NCBI GenBank assembly: GCA_026874595.1 | Contig: CM049308.1 | Span: 80,706,124-80,770,123 of the forward strand | DNA length: 64,000 nt | Direction: 5' to 3' | DNA from: Sipunculus nudus | Taxonomy: Eukaryota; Annelida; Sipuncula; Golfingiida; Sipunculidae | Shown: positions 47,101 through 62,100 of the stretch, piece by piece | Position numbering within the stretch: position 1 is the stretch's first letter | How the letters are laid out: the number at the start of each line of letters is the position of its first letter | Program-made: the position numbers and the translations under genes | Notes under the pieces: generated by a model | What the model was told of the DNA's origin: nothing | Database searches by the model: none | What the model saw: only the letters and a program-made list of their open reading frames with translations

Positions 47101-50100
47101 ATATCACATCCCATATGTGAGGAAACTGGTTATTTTTTATTATATAAAGACATAACTGCAATGCCTGACGACAGAATACATTTTGTGACATTATATGCTT
47201 TAAGTAACAAATGTGCAACTGCCATCGTTTCTACTTAAAAGGAAAGAGATTACTTCAGACTTGGTAGCCATGTTACACATTATAAACATTTGCTTTAAAA
47301 TATCTGCTTAGCTTGTTAACAATATGGTCTGATACAAAAAGAAGAGCCACTGCCATAGGCAGTTTTAAATAAGCAAAACATGTTTATAAACATTTCCTTT
47401 CACATTTATCACTTCAGCCATATTATTACAGCCAAGATCACATGTATCACTGATTTTGAAAGATTAAATACTTCTGGTCAGTGTATGTCTGGCACAGCCA
47501 TTTGGCTTTTATAGTTGGTATTACTGCTTAATTTACTCCAAGCAAAAATAAAACATAACAATACTTACTTTTCAATCCCAGATTCTTCATCTTCAAAATG
47601 AGTCCAAACCAGAGACACATGGGATTGCGACTCTTGACATTTGACAGGTTCTTCCATTGCATCATTAGGTAGAGAATTTGTTGTAATAGAGGCAGTACCA
47701 AAAGTAGGTGGAGTGGCATCAAACAAGAATTTGTAGAATACAAAACTGTCTATTCCAGCCTGGTTCATGGTCTTCAGTGTCACATAATATGAAATTCCAG
47801 GAGAAAAGCTTATCTTTGCTGTATTGTACTGCCAGGAATGTTTATAATACTCTAAACGCACATAAGGAAGAACATCAGGTAAATCTGGTTGAGTTCCTAT
47901 GCCAATCAAACTGTGGTCCACCATGCTCTCATTGTCAGTGCTATAATGCCAGTCACACTGCAGGGTACGTACACGAACTGACAGGAAATTATTGCAGCTA
48001 AAACCAACAGTTTCTGGGGGAGATGTATCTACCACCAGTGGCAATGAGACATGGGTTGCTACGTTTCCTGCCTCATCAGCAGCCATGATGGTGGCAAACA
48101 CCATCTCTTCATCAGCAAGACGAATTTCTCCAACAGGAACTTCAGTCACTACAGAGATAGTCTCAGACAGTTTATCATCTTGGTAAGGAAGGGATCCTAC
48201 CATATAAGTAGACACATGATAGCCACTCTCACTGTCACTAGCAGTCCATCTGAGCTGCATGGTGTCATCTACCTGCTGGTAAAGTATACCTGGTTCTGTT
48301 ACATTGTGTGCATCACCAAACACCTCCAGACTGACCACTGGTGGGTTTGTATCTATCCAGATGCCATCAGAAGTTGATACAATCATATCTTCATAACAGC
48401 CGTGTCCTGTGATAGCTGCAATACTACTGAACACCCGCTGATTCTGAGGTAAGCCAATGTTAACCTGGGCAACGTAGTGGGTATCATTCACTGCAACAAT
48501 ATTGTTGCTGGTGTAAGACTGTAAGTCAGTGGCACCTGGAGATGTACCGATGCCCCATTTATAGCCAGTGATACCACACATCTGACTGTCAAAACCACTG
48601 AAGCTTACTCCTAGGCTGGTTGTGTCTGTCTGCACGTCAGAATCCTCAAACATGACCCTGCCATCATAAACCAATCCAGGCTTGTTTTCAGGAAGGACTT
48701 TGATTTTCTTGGAACTGAGAGGAGCAGATTCTACTGTAGCACCATTCACAGCGATCACTGTCACCCAGTAGTAGTTCCCGGAGTCTTCAGTTGCTTCAAG
48801 CACTATGTTATCAATGTAAGAAGTGGTCTTCCTGCCCATGTTGCGAAAACCACCTGTTACACCTGTCCCACCCACTGTGGTTCCAACAGCCACCTTGAAG
48901 TCAATGATTCCACTCTCAGAATCCACACCAACCCAGGATGCCAGAATGCCCTTGTTGTCTGCAGTGATGACATTGCCATTGTCATCTATGTTCTCTTCAT
49001 AATCAAGCACACCAATATAGACCTGTTGAAGAAAGACAAAGCTGAGTTTTTTGTTTATTATATATTGCATGAAAATAGTTATAGTCAGGGCAATAATAGT
49101 TAGGTAGACTGATGAATCTGTTGAGACCACAGATCAATGTCACATCAACTTATTATGAAGCTTTATAATGAGATTCCCTGTAATCACACTGAATGTACCT
49201 TCTTTATGCAACTATTCCGATATACACCAGTATCTGCTGACAGTGCAGTGGGAGATATAAACAGAAAAATGCTAACTGTAGAAAAAAAATTTTTTTTTCA
49301 TTCAATTATTTCATTCAGTTACTTATCTGATTGACTTCGATGAGCATGCCACAGGCCCTAACCCAAGATAATATATTTTTAGATCTCAACCAGGTGACCA
49401 GTTGTATTATGTTTAACCCTAGGTAATTTGGATAGTCTGTGTGCAATTTTAAGCAAAAGTTCTGAGCAGATTATGTTGAAATTTTGTGGGATGTTAGGAA
49501 AACACCCATTGTATGATCCATAAATTTTTGGAGGTTTAATTGGGATCACCATCACATTTTTCCATTCAAAGGCTTCCTTTTCATTGTGACATACAACTAT
49601 TTTGTTCCTGTCAGGCCTAGAGCCATTGTTATGAAGAGGTAATTAGTGACTAGAACCATTGTTATGAAGAGGTAATTAGTGATACAAGCTGTTGTTCCAT
49701 GGCAATCATTTCCTGTGTTGCTGTGTAGTTTGACTGTGACCTCTGACCACTTTCTTATTAAATTATGTAATGATAAAGTCAAAGAAGCTTCTTAAAAAAC
49801 AAAACATAATGAGGATAATGCAGCTTATCAAACAGATGTAACACCAGAGACAAAGGATTAGTCGTAGCCTTATTCATCTACAGTTACCAACACCAGGTGT
49901 TATTCTTGGATAATGTGGTGACAAACATGGTAAAACATTTGCAAAATTCATGGCTTCAAATTTAGGGAAATGCATAAATTGTAATTCCTGGACTGACTAA
50001 TCATACATAATTACTACTGTAACAAGCAGTATTTCATATAGTTTGTACAGTGCTGCCTGGGGCAACATCAGCTAAAGAGTGATGTTTAACACCGCAGGTC

Positions 50101-53100
50101 TTTTCATAGGTTCATTGACTTGGGAACCTTTATTTTTCAACTCATGTTGTAAATGAAGATTGTTTTGAATGAGGTTACCTTTCGCATGACGGGTGGTGAA
50201 GTGTCCACAATAATTCCATTGGAGTCATGCTGGGTGCTTAACATGGCACGGTTTACAGCAACCACTTTAGCAAAGTACATGGCAGCATTTTTCAGGGTGA
50301 GGCCAGTGTGTCTTGAATTAACAGTCCTAGTTTGATTGGTTGATAAATCTGGGTTGATCACTTCAAACTTGACTGCAGGATCACTAGGTACAATTTGACG
50401 AAGGTTATCACTGTATTTTTCCAACAATGTCAGTCTGTATTCCTTAATGTCTGTCTCAGGGTCAACAAAGGCAAAGCTGACATACAAATCTGTTTCACTG
50501 GACTGGTACCTGTAAAACAGCAAAATGGTTTAATTTCTATCACTGAAGTCATGGGATAATTCTCATCTGAACAACTATGAAGAGTTTTTTTTAATTTCTT
50601 TTTCTTAAATTCATTAAAATTTCAAAGTTCATATGGGTAAGAATGCCTTTACAATAACAGACAGGGACATGCATAGAAAAAAAACAGGGTAATATTTAGA
50701 GACATAAAAGATATTAGGAGAGCAATCATGTTGGATGGAAATAAACATATTTATCAAACTTTTCATGAATTAAATTTTTTATAAAAGCTGAATTGTTTTC
50801 AAAATTTCTTTCATGGACTGGGCTCTTGAATTATAGTATGCACATGCTCAGTGTTGAACCAACACTTATGTATCATTCAAAAGTCATGTAAAATAAAATC
50901 AACTGAAGATGCATTTCATACATGTTGCAGATATATGATATGCACAAGTAAATGGATAGCGGACACTCACTTTTCCCCTGACGGTGAATGCCACAGGAAG
51001 AGAAGTTTAGGAGGAGTGGTGTCCACAATATAACCATTAGACTCTGCAGTAATACTGGCCCTAGCATGATTGGTGACCTCCACTTGAACTTTGACGTAGT
51101 TATTGTGCTTAAATGCAAATACATGCTCTGTGAATGTTGTGGTCCCCACTTCCACATCAAATTTCTGATTAAGTTCATCGTTCACAAAGACAGAGACTGA
51201 CTGTGACATGATGTCACTCTCAGGGTCACGAAAGCTATCCCATAATGCTTCCACCGTTGCGAAGTCAGAGGAAAAGTCTTTATCATAGTGAGGGTCATCA
51301 CCATCAATGACATACCCAATCACTGGTGGTGTTTCATCAACTGTGACTGCAAGAGTAATAAAAATATTCATCTTATATTTTCCTTCTTTGATTAAAAATA
51401 GCATTTACTGATTCAGTTCATTTTATGGGAAAATATCAGATTATTTTGAACTGAGGTGATGCAGTAATTGAGCTCATTTTTCTGAAAAACACATAATCAT
51501 GAGCTGGTCTAGTTTTCCCTCTGTGGGACCTGATAATTTCATCAAATATCATTAAAAAAACAAATTATACTGCATCTGTGTCTTGATCCAGAAGAAAAAT
51601 GGATTTTAACCCTTCCCAGTCTGAAGACCAACATTTAAACAAACTATAATGGATATTAATCTAAATTGTACACAGAAGAAACACACAAACACAGACAGAC
51701 ACAGGCACACAAACAAACATCAAGAGGGATAGGCACAGGTAAAACTATAAGGTAACAACCCTCACCTCCATCTGATGTGGCGTTTGACCGTTTAGGATTG
51801 AGGCCCATGTTCTCTGCTATGACAGTGGAGTAATACGTGGCCATGTGGGTCAGTTTAACATCTGCACATGCTTGCTTCTCATGGTTTGATATCTCTATCC
51901 AGCCTATAACACTGTTGGAGTGAGGCTCTGTACCAACTCCCCAATAATATCTGTAAACAATATCAAATTATTATGTCTTTTCTTCACTGAAAGAAATGCA
52001 AAAACAATGTGACAGTGAATGAAAATGTTTATTTTTTTGCTAATTTACTAGGTAGAAAAAAGTCTTTTTGACAACTTAGGGAAATTACCTTCCTTTATCT
52101 AAATACTAAAAGAAAAAAAGTTAAAAGATATAGCTTTATTTTATTGCCTACTTTTTTATTCCAGTATCAGGGTCATAGAAGTCCTTCCACTGAGCACAGA
52201 TGGTCTCATTACTCGACTGAAAATTGCTGTCTTCATCAAATGTCAACCCATCCATCACAACACCTGGGATAGGTGGGCTGGCATCCACTACTATTGGGGT
52301 GGAGCTGCTGCCAGTTGTGAACAAATCCGCTGTAAATAAATTACACATCTTTCAACACTTGTCAGTACTTGATTGTGATTTTGGGCCTAAAAATCTAGAC
52401 TATATATTGTAAGAGTTAATGTGTCATTATTTTAAATACTGCTATTAATTCTGATTATTCAAAACAAAGTTCAAATAGACAATAGAAGTAAATATAAAAA
52501 GTAAGAAACTAGAACTGGCTAATAGGGATGCTCTTAAAGGGGCCTTATCACCTATCTAACCTATATAAACTGAAGGTAATCCCTAGGAGCTTTTATAAAA
52601 ATAGGCCAGAAAATGATGATATCACCACGCACAGACTGCTTGTATTGTTTATATCAACATGTTTATAATATGTGGGGGCCCGCCAAAATAAAACAAATTC
52701 AACAAGGACATCTGGAGGCAAGTCAGATAAGCCATAGCTTTGCAAATAGGGTTTAGCAACAAGTGAACTTTCTACTTGCACATATATGCAAACTACCACC
52801 TTGGGTTACGTTTTTCCCCCCGTTTTTCAACATTGCTGTGTTTGCAAACAAATTGTTGATGAAAAAGTTCTTACATCCTTCACAGAGGCATTATAAGAAC
52901 TTCTCATAATCAGAATTACCCTTAGATCATTAATATATACACAGAGGAAGCAATAAATTACATAAATCCTTTTTTTTTAATGTAGGTGAATGGGCAGCTT
53001 TAAGTAATGCTATAGTCACCGATACTAAAGAGAATGAATACTACAGAATGTTAGTGCAGAATGATTGAAGGGTGATGCTGAATGTACCTTCACGTTTATG

Positions 53101-56100
53101 ACCACACATCTTCTGAATGTGGTATAGGATAATTTAATTTCAAAGAGTTGCTCTGCTTTATATAGTCTCACCATTGTTTACAGCTCTAGCCCTGACCCAG
53201 ACTGGAACACCATCAGGAAGACTGACATCTCTCTTCACAATCATTCTGTTAGTTTTTTCCAGCTCTGTGTTGGGATGGGTTGTGTATGGCCTCACACTGA
53301 CATCATGCTTGGTCTTCCCTGAATGTAAAGTTGATAGTATTTAAACCATGCATTATATAAATGGATTGCATGCACTGAACCGTTTGCAATCTAAAATAAA
53401 GGTAAAGCAAAAGAATAATTAATTTTAACCTTTTATTTTACAAGAAACACCTTCACTAGAGTTCAATGTGCTATTATCTGAAGAGGCAGACATAAAAATT
53501 AACGTCAGTAGATTACTGTAAAATTTATAATTTTACAGCACTCTGAAACCAACTCAAGCTCTTATTTCACTTCTCTGCAAACTGACAAATAAAATACATG
53601 TCCTTAAATGTATAATTAAAAGTATAATTTTAGAAGATCAGAGAGAAATCACAAGAACTGGAAATATGCATGCTATTTTAATTCTGTAGACAGACAAGAT
53701 AATTTGAATATATTAGTAAACAAATAGAACTACAAACCTAAACCAAAGTCGACCCTGGCAACACCAGACACAGGATCTGAGAAGCTGTGGTAAACAACCA
53801 TTCTGTTAAAGTGCTCATCATAAACAACATCCCTGATGCCATAAAACTCTGGCGGGGTGGAATCCACAACTAGTGGAGTTGAATGACACACGGTGGTCAC
53901 AAGAGCTCCACCATAGATAACATTGTTAATGGCTTGTACAGACAAATAGTAATTTCCATCCAGGAGACTGAGGTCACTGAGGACTCCAGTGTTTGTCCAG
54001 TGACTCGGGTCCATCATGTGAGCGTGAGGATCTGTTAATTCAAGGATTTCATCTCCACACACACTGGTGCCCAGTTTCCACATGTAAGCGTATAGACCAC
54101 TCTCCGGATCACTGAATCCTCTCCAGGTGCCTGAAAAAAGTACAGCCACACATGAAGAAAAGCCAAAGCATTGTGATTAAAGATCAGTTTCAGTGTCACA
54201 AAGGTAGTACTTTACTTTTGAAATAGAAACAGAAATTTTATGGAGCAGTTCCAGCATATCATGATCAAAACCATCAAGAAAGCTTAATAGTTCCAAATTA
54301 GTATTTGTCTGTTAACCGATTCTATTTGGACTGGCTATTCTTTCTGATTTCTGCAAATGGCACTTTTGCTTTCAACTTTTTGTCCCAGGCGAGACATGAG
54401 TAAGATGAAGCGGAAAAGATGAGATAAGAAACCCCTCCACAGTCTTATACTTAATCTATATATCTTAAATATCTACTGTGGTGCATATATAAAGGAAAAA
54501 ACTAGCCACCATCATTTGTGTCCTTTGTTTATTCTTAACTGGAATGGTTTAGACAATGCACTATAATTTTCTACAAATAGACAGCACAGCTATGCATGAA
54601 GTACATTTAAACATATGGGCTCTATCTGTCAGTGTAATGTCCATAATAACTCTATTTAAGTGTCTTAAATATGTGTTTAAAAGATGTATAATATTATGGT
54701 AAATTACTGAATTGTAAATTTTGAAGTGATGTTAATGTTGTTGTACATTAGATGCTCACCTACCTGCAATAAAGTGATTATTTGCTGTGAAACGCCTCTC
54801 ACTAAAGGGTTCATTTCCATGGAAAACTGCCAGGCTATCAGGTCCATCTTCAATTATTCTAAAACAATTAATTAAAACAAAACACCTGATATATGAATCA
54901 TTTAACACATGACCTGCATTAACTGCTTTTAAAAAGGTAATTCTAAAACAGCAAGATTACTGAAGCAATAAGGGACTCAGTGCTACATTTTTTTTTCTAT
55001 TGCACTACTGCATTAGCTCACAGGTTCCCTTAAAAGAAAAAGGTGGGCTTAGTTGCTTTACAGTCTGTTTGCCATTATTTCCAGTTATCACAAATGACAT
55101 CGTATATGTCAGAACAATCCTTTTGTTTTGCCATGGTGTGAAGTTACCAGTCTGGGTAACTAATTGTATCCGCCAAAACAGAGTTTTGCGGATACTATGT
55201 TTTCAGTCGGACGCCGCGCTTAGGTTTCCGGAGAACTCCTCCGTAACCACTAGGTGGAATTTTTTAAAATTTGGATAATGATTGGGTCACATGTGAACTG
55301 CTGCACCCTCATTTTTGGTTGACCTCTGACCTTTCCCCTCTGCCTAGCGTCCATTTATGCATCTGTTTCCACACATAAACCCAAATATCTCAGGAACCAT
55401 TTGACTGATCAGGCTAAAAAATTTGCACAAATGTAGCCCTTGGAAAGTTTTATAACATACACTGAAAATGGTGGCACCACCTGCAACCAATTTTGCACAG
55501 CTTCCATCTGTTCATCTGCCTTGGGATGAAATCACTCATATCTCTGCATTGGTTAGACTTAACCACCTGAAATTTTGCATGTGTATACATCCTGGACAGC
55601 TTTCTTGATTTTAGGACAGGTGGCGCCACCTTCATTCACGTTTATGCTGCAGACATCCAAGATCATATCTCAGGAACAGTTTTACCGATTGGGCCAAAAT
55701 TTTGCACAGTTATAGATCTCATATAGATCTTAATTATACACAGATTGGTGCCGCTAACCATCTTTGTGCAGTGTCCTTCTGTTTGTCTGCTTTGGGATTA
55801 ATCACTCAAATACAAGTAGTGGTTTGACTTATCCGCCTAAAATTTTGCATATGTATACAACTTGGACAGCTTTGTGGTAGGTGGCGCAACCTACATACTC
55901 ATTTCGGCTGCTGACATCCATGCTAATATACTACACCTTACTCTATTTCCCCTTGCCACTCAATCCATGCCTCACTTCACCCGTCCCACTCTGATTTTGG
56001 CAGATACACGTAGTCTCTTGTCGACTACCCATATTCTAGTTATTTCTTGATTTTCTATATGAAATATGTCAAACATGCTCCAAATGTTGTTTTTCCCTCC

Positions 56101-59100
56101 TTTGACCAGTCTTCTCTAAGTCCTGTAGTACATGTGTACCTATTCAGAATGTAAAATAAACAACAGCTTTCTTCTTCTGTTCAATAAACCTGATATCACA
56201 TTTAGCAGCAACAAAAGAATAACCAGTACCCCCTTTCTTTTCCCTGAGCCTTTTAGATTCATTCAAATTCCCTTTAATATCACCCATTTATCAGTAACTC
56301 ATACCATGCCCATCGATTCATATTCCTGAATACAACAAAACACATTCAAAACACCAGTAGAATCAAATTCAGGTTACTACATGTTTCCTTCCGAATAAGT
56401 ATGCAAATATACCCTAAACAATTCTGTTTGAGTGAAGATGCTGAATGACAGATTACTTAACAATATGAATAAACTCCCAGTGAAACTTACAGACTACTTA
56501 ACTAAATGAATAACATCATGGTGAAATCAAACTTGATAAGAGTTAACGATGCCTGTCACAAAGTCATTAGTTTTAATCAAATGAAATTAAATGCATTTCA
56601 GAGCTTATGTTGTTCCTGAGATGTCTAAAAAATTTTCTATTGGTCACTTAAATTCTGGCTTTACAGAATTTTACTTCAGTATATTTCTTCTTCTGAATTT
56701 CATTTCCTTCAATTATCCAACACCAACTACATATATATCCAATATCAACTTACCACAAATGTGTGCATCTTTGAAGGTACTTTGATGAGCAGAACAACCA
56801 ATACTCACCGGTGGTCTGGGATATGGGTGAGATCCTGGCATCTCTGCATTGGGGAAGCTCTGCAGCCACTTCGTACCATTACATCTTTTTTTACTCTTCC
56901 CACTGGGCCAGGTAGTGGAGTAACCTGATCCACCAAGGTACCTCTAGCAGGGATGAATGAATCATACTCAAGGACATTCTTAAAGTGAGCATTCATCTGG
57001 TACAACTGTCCATGCTGTAAGGCATCCATCCCATTGAACTCAAACCACCATCCTAACCCTTTATTCAGTCTCTCATAGTTCACAAACTTTCTAGACAGGC
57101 GAAGCTTTATTCCATGTTCTCCCTCTACATGACCTTGGATAAGGCAGTCTCTGTCATGGTGATCAAAGTCAAAACTCATACAGTTATCAAGTTTGACACA
57201 TTCTTGTGCACACATTTCAGGTGTGTCAAGCTGTATATCTTTTATAGGAGGAGAAGTGAGTCTGCCTGGCTGAGGATCAGTAAACTGTCTGAGCTCTCTT
57301 TCAGGGGCACCAGTATTAAGGGTGGACTGACTGATTTTAAATTCCGTCCAAGGTACGACTTGATCTGCCTCAGCTCCTTCTCCTTTACCCACAGCTACCC
57401 TCTGATCAGGGTAAATGACCGAGTCATCAAATGCTCTGACCATGCCCCTGATATTCCTGGTGTTGCTGGAATAAGGATACCAGCTGATGCGACCAACAGT
57501 TGGGGTAATATCATAAGTAGGAATGCTGCATGTTGTGTAAGAAGTAAGGTTGTCTGGAGTTTGGGCTTTGACTGTAAAGAACAGAGGCACGCCATCTTTA
57601 AGAATTGTTGGTACTTCCATAGGTCCTTTCTTGAAATCTGAGTAAGCTTGGACATCCTCACCTCCAGGGAATGTACCGATGGCCAGGAACATGTCGGGTG
57701 TACTTGTGTCAGCCACTGCCATCACATCCAGTTTATATGCCGGATCTTCTGGGGACCGACCTGGTAACTGAATAACACTACAACCTTCTGTCTTCTCTTC
57801 TTCATCTTCTTCTTTTCCCTTTCCTTTGTTAATTTCAGTGTCTTTTGAAGAAATGAGTTTGTTATGCATAGGGAAGACAGGAGGTTTCATGCCATGGTAC
57901 TTCTTTTCCAAGTTGAACAGATTAAAGTTCAGGGCAGGCATTGACCATTCCCAGATATATCCTTCAAAAACAGTGGTTTTGGCAACTGCTAAGTCCAATT
58001 TATGAACCACATCAAACTTCAGATGCAATGGAATCATTTTCAGATCCAACTTCATCCTAGAAAAATCAGTTTAAAAAATTTGGTTTCTTATCAAACTGCA
58101 TAACAAAGGCCAAACCCCTGCAGGCATCACATACCATAAAACAATTTGCAATTTGTTTACAACTATGTAAACTGTCACACCATGAAAAGCAACTAAAGAT
58201 CAAATGGAACTGTCACTTTGTGATAACTAAAAAGGGGGCATGAGGCCTGATAAATTGGATTTGTGTTATGGATTAAAATTATGCCTGAAAAAATTGGAAT
58301 ATAAAGAGATGTGGTAATTCAGAATTAATTATTTAACATGTGATACTTGGTATTTCATTACCGTAATTGAAATTATATAACCATGAATGGCATCAACATC
58401 CTCTTAAGCCAAATGTGTTATAAAACAATGATAATGTATTACAATAAACAAACTCAGCAAAACATTTCAGTTGTATTTGTTTATAAACCTAGAAATAATT
58501 ACCCAACAGCAAGTGGCATCTTGGAGAAGGTAACCTCCTCTTCAGCTGGAAATTTTGTATCCAAGATAAAGCCTTCTAGCTTAGCTTGAATATCAAAAAG
58601 TAAAACCCTCAGACTGGCCTCACCAGTCACCTTGCTGGCAACCCATGGAACAGCAGTGGCCTGCAACAAGTGAGACCACAGAGACCAATAGTTAGATATG
58701 AACTAGATGTGTCGGAATGACATAAATGCCCCCACCTGGGGCAAATTAGAAACATTTGTTAAGTTTTATAAAATTTTTTAAGTTCAGGAGGTGTCGTATG
58801 GTCAAAAGTAGGTCAACAGACAAAACATGATCTCGATCTGTAACTGGTCATTATCTGGCCACACATAAAAAATCAGGGTGGTACCTGCAGGCATTGCGGA
58901 AAAAAAGTCCGTACATATGCATTTGTTATGAAAATTTCTATTTTTCATGAAACTTTCTATGTTCAGGTCAGGAGCAGTCGAATGGTCAAAAGTAGGTCAA
59001 CTGAGACAAAACAAGAACTTGATCTGTAGATGGTCATTATCTGCCCACACACCAAAAATCAGGCCCGTATCTGCAGTCATTGCAAAAAAAAGTCCATACA

Positions 59101-62100
59101 TGTGCACTTGTCATGAAAATTTATATTTTCTATGAAATTTTCTATGTGAGGGCACCCCCAAACGGTCAAAAGTACATCAACTGGGACAAAACATGAACTC
59201 TATCTGTAACTGGTCATTATCTGCCCACGCACAAAAAATCAGGCCAATATCTGCAGGCATTGTGAAAAAAAGTCTGTACATGTGTATTTGTCATGAAAAT
59301 TTATATTTTTCATGAAATTTTCTTCAGGAGCCGTAAAAGGGTCAAAAGTAGGTCAACTGGGACGAAATGCAAACTCGATCTGTAACTGATCAATATCTGC
59401 CCACACACAAAAAATCAGGCCAATATCTGAAGGCATTGCGAAAAAAAGTCTGTACATGTGTATTTGTCATGAAAATTTCTATTTTATAATGAAATTTTCT
59501 ATGTTCAGGAGCCGTAAAACGGTCAAAAGTAGGTCAACTGGGACGAAATGCAAACTCGTTCTGTAACTGGTCAATATCTGTCAACACACAAAAAATCAGG
59601 TCAATATCTGCAGGCATTGCGAAAAAAAGTCCGTACATGTGTATTTGTCATGAAAATTTATATTTTTCATGAAATTTTCTGAGTTCAGGAGCCATAAAAT
59701 GATCAAAAGTTGGTCAACCGGGACGAAACGCGAACTCAAACTGTAACTGGTCATTATCTGCCCACACACCTAAAATCAGGCCAATATCTGCAGGCATTGC
59801 GAAAAAAAGTCCGTACATGTGTACTTGTTATGAAAATTTCTATTTTTCATGAAATTTTCTAAGTTTAGGAGCCGTAAAACGGTCAAAAGTAAGTCAACCA
59901 GGACGAAACGCGAACTTGATCTGTAACTGGTCATTATCTGCCCACACACCAAAAATCAGGCCAATATCTGCAGGCATTGCAAAATAAAGTCCGTACAACT
60001 GTTTGATTTCGGAATGACGGAAGGACGGACATGGGTGAAACTATATGCCCCGCCCACTTTGTGGCGGGGGCATAAAAAAAAAACTGAACACAGCCATTAA
60101 CACAATCATTCTGCAGTGACAGCTGTTACAGCTTGCAAATATGTTACACTCTGCCCCACATGAGTCATTTGAAAATTGTGACTCTTGGTAAAGGGTTACA
60201 CTTTCTTTTTTTTCTGGAAATTTCAAACTTATCTGATTAAAAGCACATCAATTCATAAAATCTAATCTGACAAAATTACAAATGAAGACCAAACTAGCTC
60301 ACAAGGGTTGTTTTATACACTGATCTGCCAATAAAATAACTTAATAAAAGATACAATTAAGAAAATAAAATACAACAATATTGCAGTCACACAGACTTGC
60401 ATAGCATTATGAATAATTCTAACCTTTGATAACCCAATATATTCTGCATTTTTGAAGATTACAGTTTCTCAGTTATAAAAGAATAGAATACTTACCTTTG
60501 ACTTCATGGTCATGACACAGTGACTGAGGTCAGAAGAAACACCAATGATGCCTCCAGCTGAAAAGCCTGTAAATTCAATAATGCCATGCCTTCACAAAGG
60601 ACCAAGGCAGATGCAGCAATTTTTTTCTATAATGATAAGCCAAACAAAAATCATGCCCAGGATACTGAATTTTCAATTCTGACACATTATGACACTGACA
60701 CAATTCATTCATACTTTCAAGATATTTAGAGAACATTAAATGGCACAACTATATCATATGTATTGACTTAATGAGACTTATTCTGAATTTAGTCTGCATG
60801 TTAAAACACATCTTTATTTCATGTAAGGCCAAGTATTTTGATACTTAACCACTTAAGATAACACCCACTGGAAACAGAGATATACCTATGATGTTTCACA
60901 ACCTTAGCCCTCTTTACTGCCAACAACTATTTACTGAATAAATAAAAAAATTTTCAGAACTCTTTTCACATGAAACAGTCCTTAAAAGGTTTTCAAAATC
61001 TTTGAACTACTGTAAGTCAAGGCAGCTGGTGGTTCTTACAATCCTCCTTAAATGTAGAGAATAATTCTCTTCTCTATTTCCAATGAAGCAGTGCTGTACA
61101 AATTTGTACTGATGTACAATAAGAAATATTATGCACATATTGTTCAAATATCTAAACACCGGAAATCTGAAATCCAAGAAGAATTTACCATTTGCCAGTT
61201 TGTCTTCATAGTAAACCCAATGTTTAAGTTTCAAAGAGCTTGCAGAGAGTTTACTTCAATAGGAAACCCACTTTTAATTCCAACAGGTTGCTGAGAAGTC
61301 TACTTCCATGGGAAAGACATGGTCAAAGTTTTCCTAATGGCTTGAAGAGGAGTTTGTTTTCATAGTATACATATGGTCAAAACATTCTAGAAGAAAAACA
61401 CAGTTAAAATTTTTCAACATCTTGCAGGGTATTTTGTAAGCAACCTACCAAACTTAAAAGGTACAGGTCCAGCCATGATAAGGGAGGAAACGTCAAAGAA
61501 CTTGAAGTCCTTGGGATCCATCAGAGCACTTCCTTGTACACAGAAGTCGTTGACACCCAAGAAATCATCTCCTGGGTTCTCAGGCGTCCCACAGGAATGT
61601 CTGGGTAGCTGCATTAGCTGACATATTAACAAAGAAGAAGTATTCGAAGTACTGTTATCTTTTCAATTTACTACGATTCAGACCAGTATCTAATCCATTA
61701 ACAGCAAGCATATTTACAATTTCCTAATAAATAAGTAAGGCACCTACTTTTTTTGTCAATCATAATTAAGCTTCATTCTTTTAAGTAACTTCTTTACAAA
61801 ATCATAAACCAATTTCAAACAGAAAATTAATATTTAAAATAACACTACTTTTGATGAAAATGGCTCCCTGTTCAGGACCTAACTCCATGGCTTACAATTT
61901 CTATGAACTTCTTTACATTTTCTGTCCATATTATATTTGTCATTCAATTATTGATCTATATCACACATTCCTGTCAACAGCACAACATAATCCTGTATGG
62001 ACTCAATGAATAATATAGCTTAATATAGCTTACATTGTCCCTTATGATGCTGAAGTACTTACCAAATCATGTATGGCCTTCCTAATCAAACTGATAATCC

